This document shows, piece after piece, positions 1-8,119 of a stretch of DNA of 64,000 nt. The position numbers were made by a program, and so were the translations under genes. The notes below the pieces were generated by a model that made no database searches, was not told the DNA's origin, and saw nothing but the letters and a program-made list of their open reading frames with translations. Numbering within the stretch: position 1 is the first letter of the stretch; each line of letters opens with the position of its first letter. The stretch comes from Lachnospiraceae bacterium (lineage in GTDB: Bacteria; Bacillota; Clostridia; Lachnospirales; Lachnospiraceae), in the NCBI GenBank assembly GCA_910575275.1, contig CAJTEE010000002.1, positions 658,604-722,603 of the forward strand, read 5' to 3'.

Positions 1-248
1 TGCCCCGTCTGGCTCACGCCCTCACGGACGACGCCATGGTCCGCACACATGACCACAAGCGCCGGACGGTTCAGGCTCACATGCCGCGCATCTCCGGTAA
101 TCCCAGCCGCCCTTACAACCGCCTCCTCAAGAAATCCCAGACTTCCGATCGGCTTTGCCAACGAATTCCAGCGCGTCCTCGCATCCTCCATCGCCGCCCG
201 GTCTGCCGGGCAGATCCCATCCAAAAGCTCCAAAAGCCGTTCTCTCAT
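1..248 (-). CDS. cobT: Nicotinate-nucleotide-dimethylbenzimidazole phosphoribosyltransferase, partial (N-terminal 82 codons)
   Basis: CobT transfers phosphoribose from nicotinate mononucleotide to the lower-ligand base, giving alpha-ribazole phosphate for cobalamin nucleotide-loop assembly. The gene runs off the left edge. The visible part reads RERLLELLDG, then the family's KPIGSLGFLEEAVVRAAGI segment and VVMCADHGVVREGVS, which carries the typical DHGV motif. I chose the ATG whose first bases overlap the cbiA stop (ATGA) because GGAGG lies 6-8 nt upstream. An ATG five codons earlier (about position 263) would lack such a site. Translational coupling to cbiA is likely. Only about a quarter of the usual roughly 350 residues is present. 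Confidence 0.85.
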   Translation of the reverse strand, partial: MRERLLELLDGICPADRAAMEDARTRWNSLAKPIGSLGFLEEAVVRAAGITGDARHVSLNRPALVVMCADHGVVREGVSQTG

Positions 249-1624
249 ATCCGATTCCTCCATTCTGCCGCCTTGCGCAAAAAATTGCATGGTTCATATC
301 CGTAAAAATACAGATGCGGGAACCCCGCATACAAACTCTCGGTCATATATCCGCAGTCCCAGCTTCGGCCGCCCAACGGCTTTTTAAAACAGAACGCATC
401 TCCGTTCTCTGCACAATCCCAATAATGGAATTCATGCGCCGCAAATTTTGTCCCGGCCTCCCCTAAAAGCCCGTTCCTGTTTGCCGTCATGGTGCCGTAG
501 CCGAACCGCCCGAGCCGTCCGCTGTTTTTTCCCTCTCCCGTAAGCACGCCGGCCATTGGGAAACGCTGTCCCTGTTCGTCCCAAAGCGCCTCCTTCAGAT
601 ACAGGTAGCCGCCGCACTCCGCCAAACACGGAAGCCCCGATTGAACCGCCAGGCGGATACTCTCCCTCATGCTTATATTTTCGGAAAGCTCCCGCGCATA
701 CAGCTCCGGATAGCCGCCGCCCAGATACAGGCCGTCACACTCTCCCGGAAGCTCCTGATCCTGAAGCGGCGAAAAAAACAAGAGGCGTGCTCCCATGCGT
801 TCCAGCGTCTCCAGGTTATCCTCATAATAAAAACAAAACGCCTCATCCCTTGCAACCGCGATCACCGGCTCTTTCTGTATCCGAAAGACCTCGCGCAAAG
901 CCCATGAAAGCGGCCCAGCCTCCTTTGCAATCGAGAAAAGCCCTTCCAAGTCAATCCCGGGCCGCAGCGTTTTCGCCATACGGTTGATTTTTTTTTGAAA
1001 TTCCGGTATCTCTCCCGGCAGGATGAGCCCGAGATGACGACTCTCCAGCACAATGTCAGAAAGCTTTGGCAGAAAGCCGACGGCCCTGATCCCGAGCTCT
1101 GTTTCCACCCGTTCCTTAAGCCCCGGAAACAGTGCCGGGGAAAGACGGTTAAAAATAACGCCCCGTACCATACTCTCCGGGCGATACTCCAAAAACCCTT
1201 TTAAAGCCGCCAGAGCCGAAAGGCTGCGTTTCGAGGCATCCATGATAAGCACCACCGGTATCCCCAGGCACCGCGCCGTCTCATAGGAGCTTGCGCGCTC
1301 CGACAGCCCGCCGAGCCCGTCATAATACCCCATAACCCCCTCGACGACACCGACCTGGCGTCCCTCTTTCGCCCCTTTGGCATGCCTACCCATCAAAAAA
1401 CGCAGTGCATTTTCATCCGAAAAGAATCCATCCAGATTGTAAGACGGACGCCCCAAAACCGCTTGGTGATACATCGGATCAATGTAATCCGGCCCGCATT
1501 TAAACGCCTGCACAAAAATCCCTTCACTCTGAAACATGGCAAGCAGCGCACAGGTAAGCAGCGTCTTCCCCTGCCCGCTCCCCTCAGCCGCCAGCATGAA
1601 TCTTGGAAAATCTGCCTGGGCCAT
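245..1624 (-). CDS. cbiA: Cobyrinate a,c-diamide synthase
   Basis: CbiA amidates the a and c side chains of cobyrinate using glutamine and ATP. The 459-residue protein has the family's two halves. The N-terminal dethiobiotin-synthetase-like ATPase begins with a P-loop (EGSGQGKT, residues about 14-21) followed by CGPDYIDPMYH. The C-terminal class I glutaminase-like domain has YLGGGYPELYA and the catalytic-cysteine segment CLAECGGYLY. The length fits the family. A GGAGG site precedes the ATG. It overlaps cobT by 4 nt and is probably driven by the promoter-like repeat at 1830-1868. It is separated from the other corrinoid genes by the CRISPR-Cas locus. Confidence 0.93.
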   Translation of the reverse strand: MAQADFPRFMLAAEGSGQGKTLLTCALLAMFQSEGIFVQAFKCGPDYIDPMYHQAVLGRPSYNLDGFFSDENALRFLMGRHAKGAKEGRQVGVVEGVMGYYDGLGGLSERASSYETARCLGIPVVLIMDASKRSLSALAALKGFLEYRPESMVRGVIFNRLSPALFPGLKERVETELGIRAVGFLPKLSDIVLESRHLGLILPGEIPEFQKKINRMAKTLRPGIDLEGLFSIAKEAGPLSWALREVFRIQKEPVIAVARDEAFCFYYEDNLETLERMGARLLFFSPLQDQELPGECDGLYLGGGYPELYARELSENISMRESIRLAVQSGLPCLAECGGYLYLKEALWDEQGQRFPMAGVLTGEGKNSGRLGRFGYGTMTANRNGLLGEAGTKFAAHEFHYWDCAENGDAFCFKKPLGGRSWDCGYMTESLYAGFPHLYFYGYEPCNFLRKAAEWRNRI

Positions 1625-1829
1625 TTCGACCGCCTCCTTTATTACCTCCTAAAACAGATACGGGAAACGCCAGGGACCGGGAAAACAATCCATGGCGTTT
1701 TTTGAACTATTTCTTTTTCAATAGAGCCTTGCATTTCCACTGCTCTGTCTCCGCAGTTTCCAGCACCGACACAGCCTGCTTGGCCGGTATCCCCATGTTT
1801 TATTGCACACGGCCGAAATATCTTTCGTT
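1625..1829 (-). other. About 200-nt untranslated leader of cbiA-cobT
   Basis: No open reading frame is convincing here. On the minus strand this is the leader between the promoter-like repeat and cbiA. It contains an 8-bp inverted repeat (AAACGCCA at 1665-1672 with TGGCGTTT at 1693-1700). A T-run follows it only on the plus strand. I looked for the conserved B12 box of cobalamin riboswitches and did not find one, so any corrinoid control through this leader is unproven. Confidence 0.4.
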
Positions 1830-1868
1830 TATTTTATCACAGCTTTCCCGAAGCGTCCATTTCTTTTT
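1830..1868 (-). promoter_or_regulatory. Promoter-like 39-bp repeat, copy 1 (upstream of cbiA-cobT)
   Basis: Read on the minus strand it has an A-rich tract, a -35 TGGACG (1854-1859), a 17-nt spacer and a -10 TAAAAT (1831-1836). It matches 10848-10886 at 37 of 39 positions, including the whole spacer region GCTTCGGGAAAG. Similar TGGACA/17/TATA-type promoters precede rnpB and the TPR lipoprotein gene, which supports the promoter reading. The two copies bracket the CRISPR-Cas locus as direct repeats. A hyphenated palindrome CCAGTGAACTGG lies just upstream at 1873-1884. Confidence 0.6.
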
Positions 1869-1915
1869 TGATCCAGTGAACTGGCTTTAAATGTGTGTGT
1901 GTCGCTGTCTACATA

Positions 1916-2552
1916 ATTTCAATCCACACCGCCCCTAAAGGCGGTGACCTTTGTTGATCATCTCCGTCCCAACGGTCCTCCGATTTCAATCCACACCGCC
2001 CCTAAAGGCGGTGACCTCGTCCATTCTTTCTCCTTTCTTGGTCCCAGGCAATTTCAATCCACACCGCCCCTAAAGGCGGTGACAGCGCATGCGCAGATCC
2101 GAACGCGTGGAAGGAAAATTTCAATCCACACCGCCCCTAAAGGCGGTGACCACAGGATTAATCACTGAAATTACCGATTTTAACATTTCAATCCACACCG
2201 CCCCTAAAGGCGGTGACTAGGCATACTTGGAAACTCTGAAATGCGTGAAATATTTCAATCCACACCGCCCCTAAAGGCGGTGACCTACAGATGTGGATAA
2301 GATGTATTTGGACTTACAATTTCAATCCACACCGCCCCTAAAGGCGGTGACAAAGACTGGCTCTGGCGGCTGGTACTACCTGGAGATTTCAATCCACACC
2401 GCCCCTAAAGGCGGTGACAGCGGCAGCTCACGAATAATGCAAGGTGGGCGGCATTTCAATCCACACCGCCCCTAAAGGCGGTGACAAATGCATATTCGTT
2501 CTGATGTTTACATAAGAGCATTTCAATCCACACCGCCCCTAAAGGCGGTGAC
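1916..2552 (-). CRISPR. Type I-C CRISPR array, 10 repeats and 9 spacers
   Basis: Ten identical-looking 33-nt repeats start at 1916, 1983, 2051, 2118, 2185, 2252, 2319, 2386, 2453 and 2520. Each contains CACCGCC-CCTAAA-GGCGGTG, which forms a hairpin, and on the minus strand ends in GGATTGAAAT, the usual type I-C handle. Spacers are 34 nt, except the second (2016-2050) at 35 nt. The cas genes and the AT-rich leader lie to the right, so the array is most likely transcribed leftward. The newest spacer would then be 2486-2519 and the oldest 1949-1982. The oldest repeat shows no visible degeneration. Confidence 0.98.
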
Positions 2553-2771
2553 AGCAATTTTGAACAGAAAATAATTATATTTTATTATTTTTTTATAAAA
2601 ACTACATCATATTTTATCCTGTAATAAATCATATTGCTAAATCCGCATAAAAATCCCACCTCTTTTCTGGTGCGAATCTTCCAATGAATATATGTCCACT
2701 TAAGATCCGCACACTAAAATAAGCACTCGTTCTATCCACCCCGCCTGTTCCCGCCTGATGCCTTAGCCCTA
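2553..2771 (-). promoter_or_regulatory. CRISPR leader
   Basis: This is an AT-rich, gene-free stretch between cas2 and the first repeat. On the minus strand a TATAAT (2574-2579) sits about 22 nt before the leader-proximal repeat, inside a run of A and T. That fits a leader holding the pre-crRNA promoter and the Cas1-Cas2 integration signals. The exact transcription start cannot be read from sequence alone. Confidence 0.6.
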
Positions 2772-3062
2772 TCAAAAAATCAAAGGCTTTTGCACGTCAA
2801 TGCCTTTACTGATTCCAACCCGCTCAACTTTTGCTTTTCTCTCGTTTCCCAGGTAATAGAATCTCAAACTGTCTGTGGTTCCGTCTATTATCTCACTCAG
2901 TAAAGCTTTTAGCTGTAAACATTGCCCTGTGTCCAATACACATTCAAATACAGAATTTTGAACTCTTGTACCGTAGTTCACACACTGTTTGGCTACTTTT
3001 CTCAACCTTGCCTTTCCCGCAGATGTCTCCGTATTTACATCATACGTAATCAATACCAGCAT
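2772..3062 (-). CDS. cas2: CRISPR-associated endonuclease Cas2
   Basis: Cas2 dimers bridge two Cas1 dimers in the complex that inserts new spacers. The 96-residue length is typical. The protein opens with MLVLITYDV, a beta strand carrying the conserved aspartate (Asp8), and has the YGTRVQNSVFEC segment seen across the family. It lies 9 nt after cas1 and is the last cas gene before the leader. Confidence 0.95.
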   Translation of the reverse strand: MLVLITYDVNTETSAGKARLRKVAKQCVNYGTRVQNSVFECVLDTGQCLQLKALLSEIIDGTTDSLRFYYLGNERKAKVERVGISKGIDVQKPLIF

Positions 3063-3071
3063 GTCCGCCTC

Positions 3072-4103
3072 CTACTTCCAAAAAAACGGTGGATATTCAT
3101 CAAGTTCCCCTCTCAGATATCTTGCAAGCAGCATAGCCTGTGCGAATGGAACCATTCCCCATTCAACCTTTTCGCCCAGGAACGGATGCGTGATAACGCC
3201 CTTTTTCCTATCCTGCCATTCAATAAGAAATTCCCTGCGGGCCTTGTCATTGAATATAACCGCACCATTTTCTTTTTGAATGAACTCTTTCTTCGTAACC
3301 ATTCTTTTATTGATTAAAGTCAGAACAAAGCGATCCGCAAAAACCGGTCTCAGTTCCTCGATCAGATCCAATGCAAGAGAAGCCCTCCCCGGTCGATCCG
3401 TATGCATGAACCCCACATATGGATCCAGTCCGACTGCCTCCAGTGCAGACGCCATCATGCTCGTCAGCAATGTATACGCAAACGACAGCATTGCATTTAT
3501 ATTGTCCAAAGGGGGCCTTTTGTTTCTTCCTGAAAATACAAAATCTTTTTTCTGCTGCAAAATGAGCTGATCCAATACGCCAAAATAAATACTTGCGGCC
3601 TCCCCTTCGTAGCCTCTAAGCTGCGACATGTCAGAGCAGTTCTCTATATTTTGTAAAGAATTCTGCAAAAATGAAGAAGCACGCTCCAACCGTTCCACAT
3701 CTACCTGAAGTTTATGGTCCCTGACCGCTCGCTCAACTACCCAGCGCGTATTATATACCTTGCCAAGAATGCAGTTCTTTGCAATGTTTAACGCTTTATC
3801 TTTGTCATTGGAAGCCTCATACTGCTGTTTCCGCAGCAGCACATTTCCACGTACCTTACCCATTATTCTGGCCAAAAATCTTCCCTGCGGCGTTAAAAAG
3901 CATAAAGAAACATTCCGATCGGCACAGGCCCCCATCAAGGCCGGGCTTACGCCTCTGTAGCCAAATGATACGATTCCCTCCAGATTATGCAGAGGAACTC
4001 TCCCTATTTCTTTTTCCTGCTCGAAAACCACCACATTTTCTCCATCTAAGGATAAATAGCTGTCCTGTGATGTCACATATAATACATTGAGCAGTTTTTT
4101 CAT
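3072..4103 (-). CDS. cas1: CRISPR-associated endonuclease Cas1, subtype I-C
   Basis: Cas1 is the integrase of spacer acquisition. The 343 residues include the expected metal ligands: Glu166 in LRGYEGEAASIYF, His234 in VGFMHTDRPGRASLALD, and Asp246. Size and start are normal for type I-C. The start codon overlaps the cas4 stop by 4 nt, so cas4-cas1-cas2 looks translationally coupled. Confidence 0.97.
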   Translation of the reverse strand: MKKLLNVLYVTSQDSYLSLDGENVVVFEQEKEIGRVPLHNLEGIVSFGYRGVSPALMGACADRNVSLCFLTPQGRFLARIMGKVRGNVLLRKQQYEASNDKDKALNIAKNCILGKVYNTRWVVERAVRDHKLQVDVERLERASSFLQNSLQNIENCSDMSQLRGYEGEAASIYFGVLDQLILQQKKDFVFSGRNKRPPLDNINAMLSFAYTLLTSMMASALEAVGLDPYVGFMHTDRPGRASLALDLIEELRPVFADRFVLTLINKRMVTKKEFIQKENGAVIFNDKARREFLIEWQDRKKGVITHPFLGEKVEWGMVPFAQAMLLARYLRGELDEYPPFFWK

Positions 4104-4768
4104 TCTCCCTCCTCCGTGATCGTCTTATAAATGTAGCTCCTAACTGAGGCCGTTTTTCCAAGCTTAGGCATACAGATTTCTTTTAAAGAACAGGCATTAC
4201 AGCCTTTCGTCCACCTTACTTTGGGCGTATACCGCCTGTTATAAAGCTGGTGCATTTCTTCAAAACATTGCCTTACCTTGTCTTTTCGCTCCTCTGAAAA
4301 CAAAATTTCCTCTCTCCTCCGGGTTTCTCCATAGAAAATTGCTCCTTTCTCAATCTCCGTCGAGAGCATTTCTTCTAAACAAATGGCCTGCGCCGTGAGC
4401 TGCAGAATGTCGATTTCCGTATCCTTCGGTTTTCCTTTTTTATACTCTACCGGGTAGACCTGGTATCGGCCTCTATGTCCATGGAGAGAAATTCCTTCCT
4501 CCACTTTTTTAAACTCTACAATATCACATTCACCACTTATCCCAAGTTCCCTTGAAAATACAGGCATTGCTCTGCTGATGATAAGATCATTTCTTTTTTC
4601 ATTAAAATAAGGATCATGCGCATTTTTATGAATCAGTTCTCCTGCAACTGTATATTCATTTTCCGCCCATTGCTGCTCAATATGTATCAGTGCCCATTGT
4701 CTTCTGCAATACGCAAAATGCTGGATTCCGGAGAGCAGTAAGAAGTCTTCTTCCTTATACTCCATCAT
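4100..4768 (-). CDS. cas4: CRISPR-associated exonuclease Cas4 (RecB-like)
   Basis: Cas4 trims prespacers and helps select the PAM during adaptation. The 222-residue protein has the Fe-S cysteines of the family: one near the N terminus (FAYCRRQW) and a cluster at the C terminus (GCNACSLKEIC). It also has a RecB-type nuclease core with GECDIVEF, PVEYKKGKPK and QLTAQAICLEE. It overlaps the cas7 stop by 4 nt through ATGA. Confidence 0.95.
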   Translation of the reverse strand: MMEYKEEDFLLLSGIQHFAYCRRQWALIHIEQQWAENEYTVAGELIHKNAHDPYFNEKRNDLIISRAMPVFSRELGISGECDIVEFKKVEEGISLHGHRGRYQVYPVEYKKGKPKDTEIDILQLTAQAICLEEMLSTEIEKGAIFYGETRRREEILFSEERKDKVRQCFEEMHQLYNRRYTPKVRWTKGCNACSLKEICMPKLGKTASVRSYIYKTITEEGE

Positions 4769-5661
4769 ATTTTTCTTATAACCGAAACAGATTCCGGAAT
4801 CCGTTCCTCACAAATTTTGACCGAATAATCCTTATACTGTCTCGGATAAAGCACCCCTGCATTCCGCGTTACCTCAACAGCATCAAACAGCTTATATGCT
4901 GGGCAGTCCCCGAGCTCTTTACTGTGTTTAAATACGATCAGCTCTCTCACTGCCATTTTGCCTCTTGCAGCAGAATGATCAATTTCAAACATATTGATGA
5001 TGGCTTCCCACAAAAGCTCCAAATCATCCTCCGAAAATCCGGTTACCTTTTTCGCCAGGTTCGCTGAAATATATCCTTCCGCCCTATATAAAGCATACGG
5101 AATGATACTCTTTCTTCCCATTTCTGTATTCTTTTTTTCAGCGTCATCCTCCTTGGTGATTGCTACACGGGTAATGGTTATCTCCTGGCTTATAATCGGG
5201 TCAATACTCCTCGCAAACCCAATCTGAACCGGGCCGCGAACCTGTCCGCAGTTTAGCGATGCTTTCACAAATGTTGTCATTACTGCACCAAATGTACGAA
5301 TGTCAAAAAAGTTTTGACACATAAAATCCCGTATCTTCACATCCACATCCGGGTCTTTTTTCTTTAATTCTTTAATCTTCTTATCATCTGTGTCCAAAGC
5401 CTCATAGGCCATGGCGTCGCTTCTGTTTAGCGGTATATTTTCCTTAATATAGATCTTATATCCCGCCGCCTCCTCCTTAACTGTCTGCACATAATTCCGA
5501 ATCTTCCGTTTTAAACATACATCCGTCACAATTCCATAGCCGCTTTCGGGATCAATTCTTGGCAGATTTCCTGCATCGGGATCCCCATTCGGATTTCCAT
5601 TCTCCACATCAAACAAGATCACAAATTCATATCGGTTTTTGATTGCTTCTCCCATCCTCAT
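4765..5661 (-). CDS. cas7c: Type I-C Cascade backbone protein Cas7 (Csd2)
   Basis: Cas7 subunits polymerise along the crRNA to form the body of Cascade. The 298-residue protein starts with the Csd2/Csh2 hallmark RYEFVILFDVENGNPNGDPD and contains DIRTFGAVM and GPVQIGFARSID, all typical. The first ATG overlaps the cas8c stop (ATGA) and is preceded by GGAGGAG at proper spacing, so I prefer it to the ATG two codons later. Confidence 0.95.
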   Translation of the reverse strand: MRMGEAIKNRYEFVILFDVENGNPNGDPDAGNLPRIDPESGYGIVTDVCLKRKIRNYVQTVKEEAAGYKIYIKENIPLNRSDAMAYEALDTDDKKIKELKKKDPDVDVKIRDFMCQNFFDIRTFGAVMTTFVKASLNCGQVRGPVQIGFARSIDPIISQEITITRVAITKEDDAEKKNTEMGRKSIIPYALYRAEGYISANLAKKVTGFSEDDLELLWEAIINMFEIDHSAARGKMAVRELIVFKHSKELGDCPAYKLFDAVEVTRNAGVLYPRQYKDYSVKICEERIPESVSVIRKI

Positions 5662-7436
5662 TCTTTCTCCTCCGTTTTCTTTTCATATCTTTTTTGGGTT
5701 TGGTGGTAATATCCCAGGATAAACATCCCCTGTTCTTCTAAAGACAATCTTTTGGGATATGCAGATTGTGCTCCTTCCGGAATCTCCAGCTTTTCCTGCA
5801 GACTGCCCAATATTTTTTCATAATATATTTGTTTTCCCCTGCTCTCCATCTTCCTTATATGGCTGTTTTTCAGCTTGAACAAAATCGGAAAAACAGATGC
5901 AGGAGCAGCACAGGCAGCATTAAAATACCGGTCCTTAATCGTAGCGTTGATTCCCGGATTTGCTTCCTCCTGAACCGCCTCCAGCACCGCAAACTCTCTC
6001 CCTAATAGATAGGCTGTATTCGTACTATTCTCATTTAACGCCATCGTTATCTCCTCCTCAGCCTCATTTCCGTTTCGCAGCAGATACGCCTTGATGATTG
6101 CCACACGGCCTCTTGTTATCTTATAAATTTTTTGATCCTTGTCATCCTGCTCGGCGCGTATCCTGCCCAAAACCGCATGGTAAAAAGAAACCGGATATCT
6201 TCCTCCGGACAGGATAGAGCGGTAAACCGACGCCGCCATATGGGAGACCGGCTTTTTATCGGTCGTTTTTTTATTTACCGTCTCCTTCAGCATACGCTGC
6301 AGGCCATAATAAACCGTTGTTTCTGTCTCGGGTCCCACCAGTTCCATGCGGTCGTAATGCGCCTTGATCCGCTGTAAAAGCTCACCCAATCTGTCTGCAT
6401 AAAAGAAACGCACCGACAGTCTCGCCGCATTGGGAGACAATCCCAAGACATAGAAGCGCTGCTCTGGTGAAATTTCATTCTCAACCCCCGGTATATAAAT
6501 GGGTCTTCCGGCCTCTAAATTTTTAAAAACACCGTCTACAATCTCACGATTGTCGGTTGTCGGTTCCAAAGAACCGGCGAATACATCCTGACAGGCCGTA
6601 CTCCCATCCTCCGACCAGTATACGACCGTGATATCCCCGATTGTTGTAACATGTTTTTTATCCGCTAAAAGAGTGTTTAAAGCAGTCGTATACGCGTACA
6701 TGGCATAATTGCCGACCGGAGCATTAAAGCTTTGCTCCTTCCCATACGACTCGAACGCCGGGGCATTAAAGGAGACAAGTGCCGCTCCGGCAGACTGCGC
6801 TCCGGGAACTCCCTTTATATTTCTGTGAATCCTGGACACGGATGTTTTTTGTCCCGTTACAAGGCAGACCCCTTCCGAGCCCTCCATTGTTTTTTCATAA
6901 TAATGTTCCCAAGCCAGCATGACTTCCTGATCATCATGTACATACTTGCCTTCTACCCAAAAAACCAGATTGCCACCGGCGAGAATCCCATCCAATTCCT
7001 CAAATAAAGCCGGATGTTCCATGGCCTCCTCCGGCTTCCATGTCTCAAAAAATTTCTTCGCGGCATTTGCTGCCGGAGAATCTGCCGCACGCAAAACCCC
7101 CAAATGCTTTTCCTTCGCGCATTGAAAGCATTCTTCTACACGCTCTGGCTTCCCTTTATTGTCCACACCGAGAAAATACCCGGAATGATCGCACAGAAAA
7201 TTCGAGATCGTACCGGAAGACCGGGTTACTCGCTCCGGAACCACCAAAACCTGTGGCTCCCAAACCGATTTTTTCCCTTTTTCCCGTTCTATCTTTACAG
7301 GCAGTACACGTTTTAATTCCCCGTCATTCGATAACTCCAATGCATAGGAAACTTTTTCCTTGCACCAGCCCGGGCCTGTGATCTTCCCTTTCTCTGCCAG
7401 GGTCTCATAATACCGAACCAGAGACTGTAAAATCAT
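5658..7436 (-). CDS. cas8c: Type I-C Cascade large subunit Cas8c (Csd1)
   Basis: Cas8c recognises the PAM and recruits Cas3. The 592-residue length and the opening MILQSLVRYYETLAEKGKI match Csd1 proteins, as does ARLSVRFFYADRLGELLQRI in the middle. In type I-C an internal start inside cas8c is known to yield a small subunit (Cas11c). The C-terminal third here has several in-frame Met codons, but I cannot tell which would be used. It overlaps cas5c and cas7 by 4 nt each. Confidence 0.95.
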   Translation of the reverse strand: MILQSLVRYYETLAEKGKITGPGWCKEKVSYALELSNDGELKRVLPVKIEREKGKKSVWEPQVLVVPERVTRSSGTISNFLCDHSGYFLGVDNKGKPERVEECFQCAKEKHLGVLRAADSPAANAAKKFFETWKPEEAMEHPALFEELDGILAGGNLVFWVEGKYVHDDQEVMLAWEHYYEKTMEGSEGVCLVTGQKTSVSRIHRNIKGVPGAQSAGAALVSFNAPAFESYGKEQSFNAPVGNYAMYAYTTALNTLLADKKHVTTIGDITVVYWSEDGSTACQDVFAGSLEPTTDNREIVDGVFKNLEAGRPIYIPGVENEISPEQRFYVLGLSPNAARLSVRFFYADRLGELLQRIKAHYDRMELVGPETETTVYYGLQRMLKETVNKKTTDKKPVSHMAASVYRSILSGGRYPVSFYHAVLGRIRAEQDDKDQKIYKITRGRVAIIKAYLLRNGNEAEEEITMALNENSTNTAYLLGREFAVLEAVQEEANPGINATIKDRYFNAACAAPASVFPILFKLKNSHIRKMESRGKQIYYEKILGSLQEKLEIPEGAQSAYPKRLSLEEQGMFILGYYHQTQKRYEKKTEEKE

Positions 7437-8092
7437 CGAACCACCTCACAATTTCTCAAATCCAGAACCCCGTTTTTCAAAACGGCCCGGAAAAACATGG
7501 GCCGGATCTCCTCCGGATTCGAATAGTCAAAATCGTACAGCATATATCCCAGATCTTTTTCTGTCCCTTCATATGCCGTATCAACACAGTCGCCCAGAAA
7601 CGCCTCGAAATGGGCCGGAAATTCCCTGCATCCAAAATACGGCATGTGGTAGCACTCCCCCCTGTTTAACCTCCGCATGATGATGTCTTTAAATTTTCCG
7701 GGATTGTCGCCGGCTTCTGCACGGTCAGTCATTTCGAAATGCGCCTCTATCACATAGTCAACGTCGTAAAGAAGCGTCGAAGCCCTCTGCACAATGTCCT
7801 CCTTCGTACTGATATACAGTGTTTTTTTCCCTCCGTTCATTGCCTGAAGTGCATTCGCCGCCGATACCTTGCTCTTTACTTCGTTCCTGCGGATACTGGT
7901 AAATTGAATCGGTTTTCTGACATAAATATGGTCGATTCTCCACTTAAGACCCGGATGCCAGTAAATCGCTTCCAGGATTCCTCTGGCCGCAGACGGCGTC
8001 ATCACGTCATAGCTGCAGCGTTCTACCTTCATCTCTGGTCTGGAAAACAGTGCAAAATCGCCCCAGACATGTACACGTACACCATGTCCCAT
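7433..8092 (-). CDS. cas5c: Cas5c, pre-crRNA-processing Cascade subunit
   Basis: In type I-C there is no Cas6; Cas5c (Cas5d) cuts pre-crRNA and stays on the 5' handle. The 219-residue protein has the family start VRVHVWGDFALFSRPE and the segment MTPSAARGILEAIYWHP. Tyr44 lies where the described catalytic tyrosine sits, and His118 is near the expected Lys-His site, although that assignment is by eye. The 27-nt gap after cas3 contains a purine-rich ribosome binding site. Confidence 0.94.
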   Translation of the reverse strand: MGHGVRVHVWGDFALFSRPEMKVERCSYDVMTPSAARGILEAIYWHPGLKWRIDHIYVRKPIQFTSIRRNEVKSKVSAANALQAMNGGKKTLYISTKEDIVQRASTLLYDVDYVIEAHFEMTDRAEAGDNPGKFKDIIMRRLNRGECYHMPYFGCREFPAHFEAFLGDCVDTAYEGTEKDLGYMLYDFDYSNPEEIRPMFFRAVLKNGVLDLRNCEVVR

Positions 8093-8119
8093 TTCCGTCT
8101 TCTCCTTTCTCTCCTTTTC

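Noticed and set aside
1830-1868. Repeat read as a plus-strand terminator (GCTT/AAGC stem then T-run)
   Set aside because: The stem is only 4 bp, no plus-strand gene precedes it, and the same copy before the Uma2 gene has a broken stem (GCTT with AAGG on the minus strand); the promoter reading explains the conservation better.
1625-1915. Cobalamin riboswitch before cbiA
   Set aside because: The position fits, but I could not find the conserved B12 box or the usual core on the minus strand; the same is true for 10793-10905 and 23744-23866.
1944-2475. Open frames across the CRISPR array encoding a repeated peptide
   Set aside because: They arise from the 33-nt repeats being a multiple of three and have no start signals.
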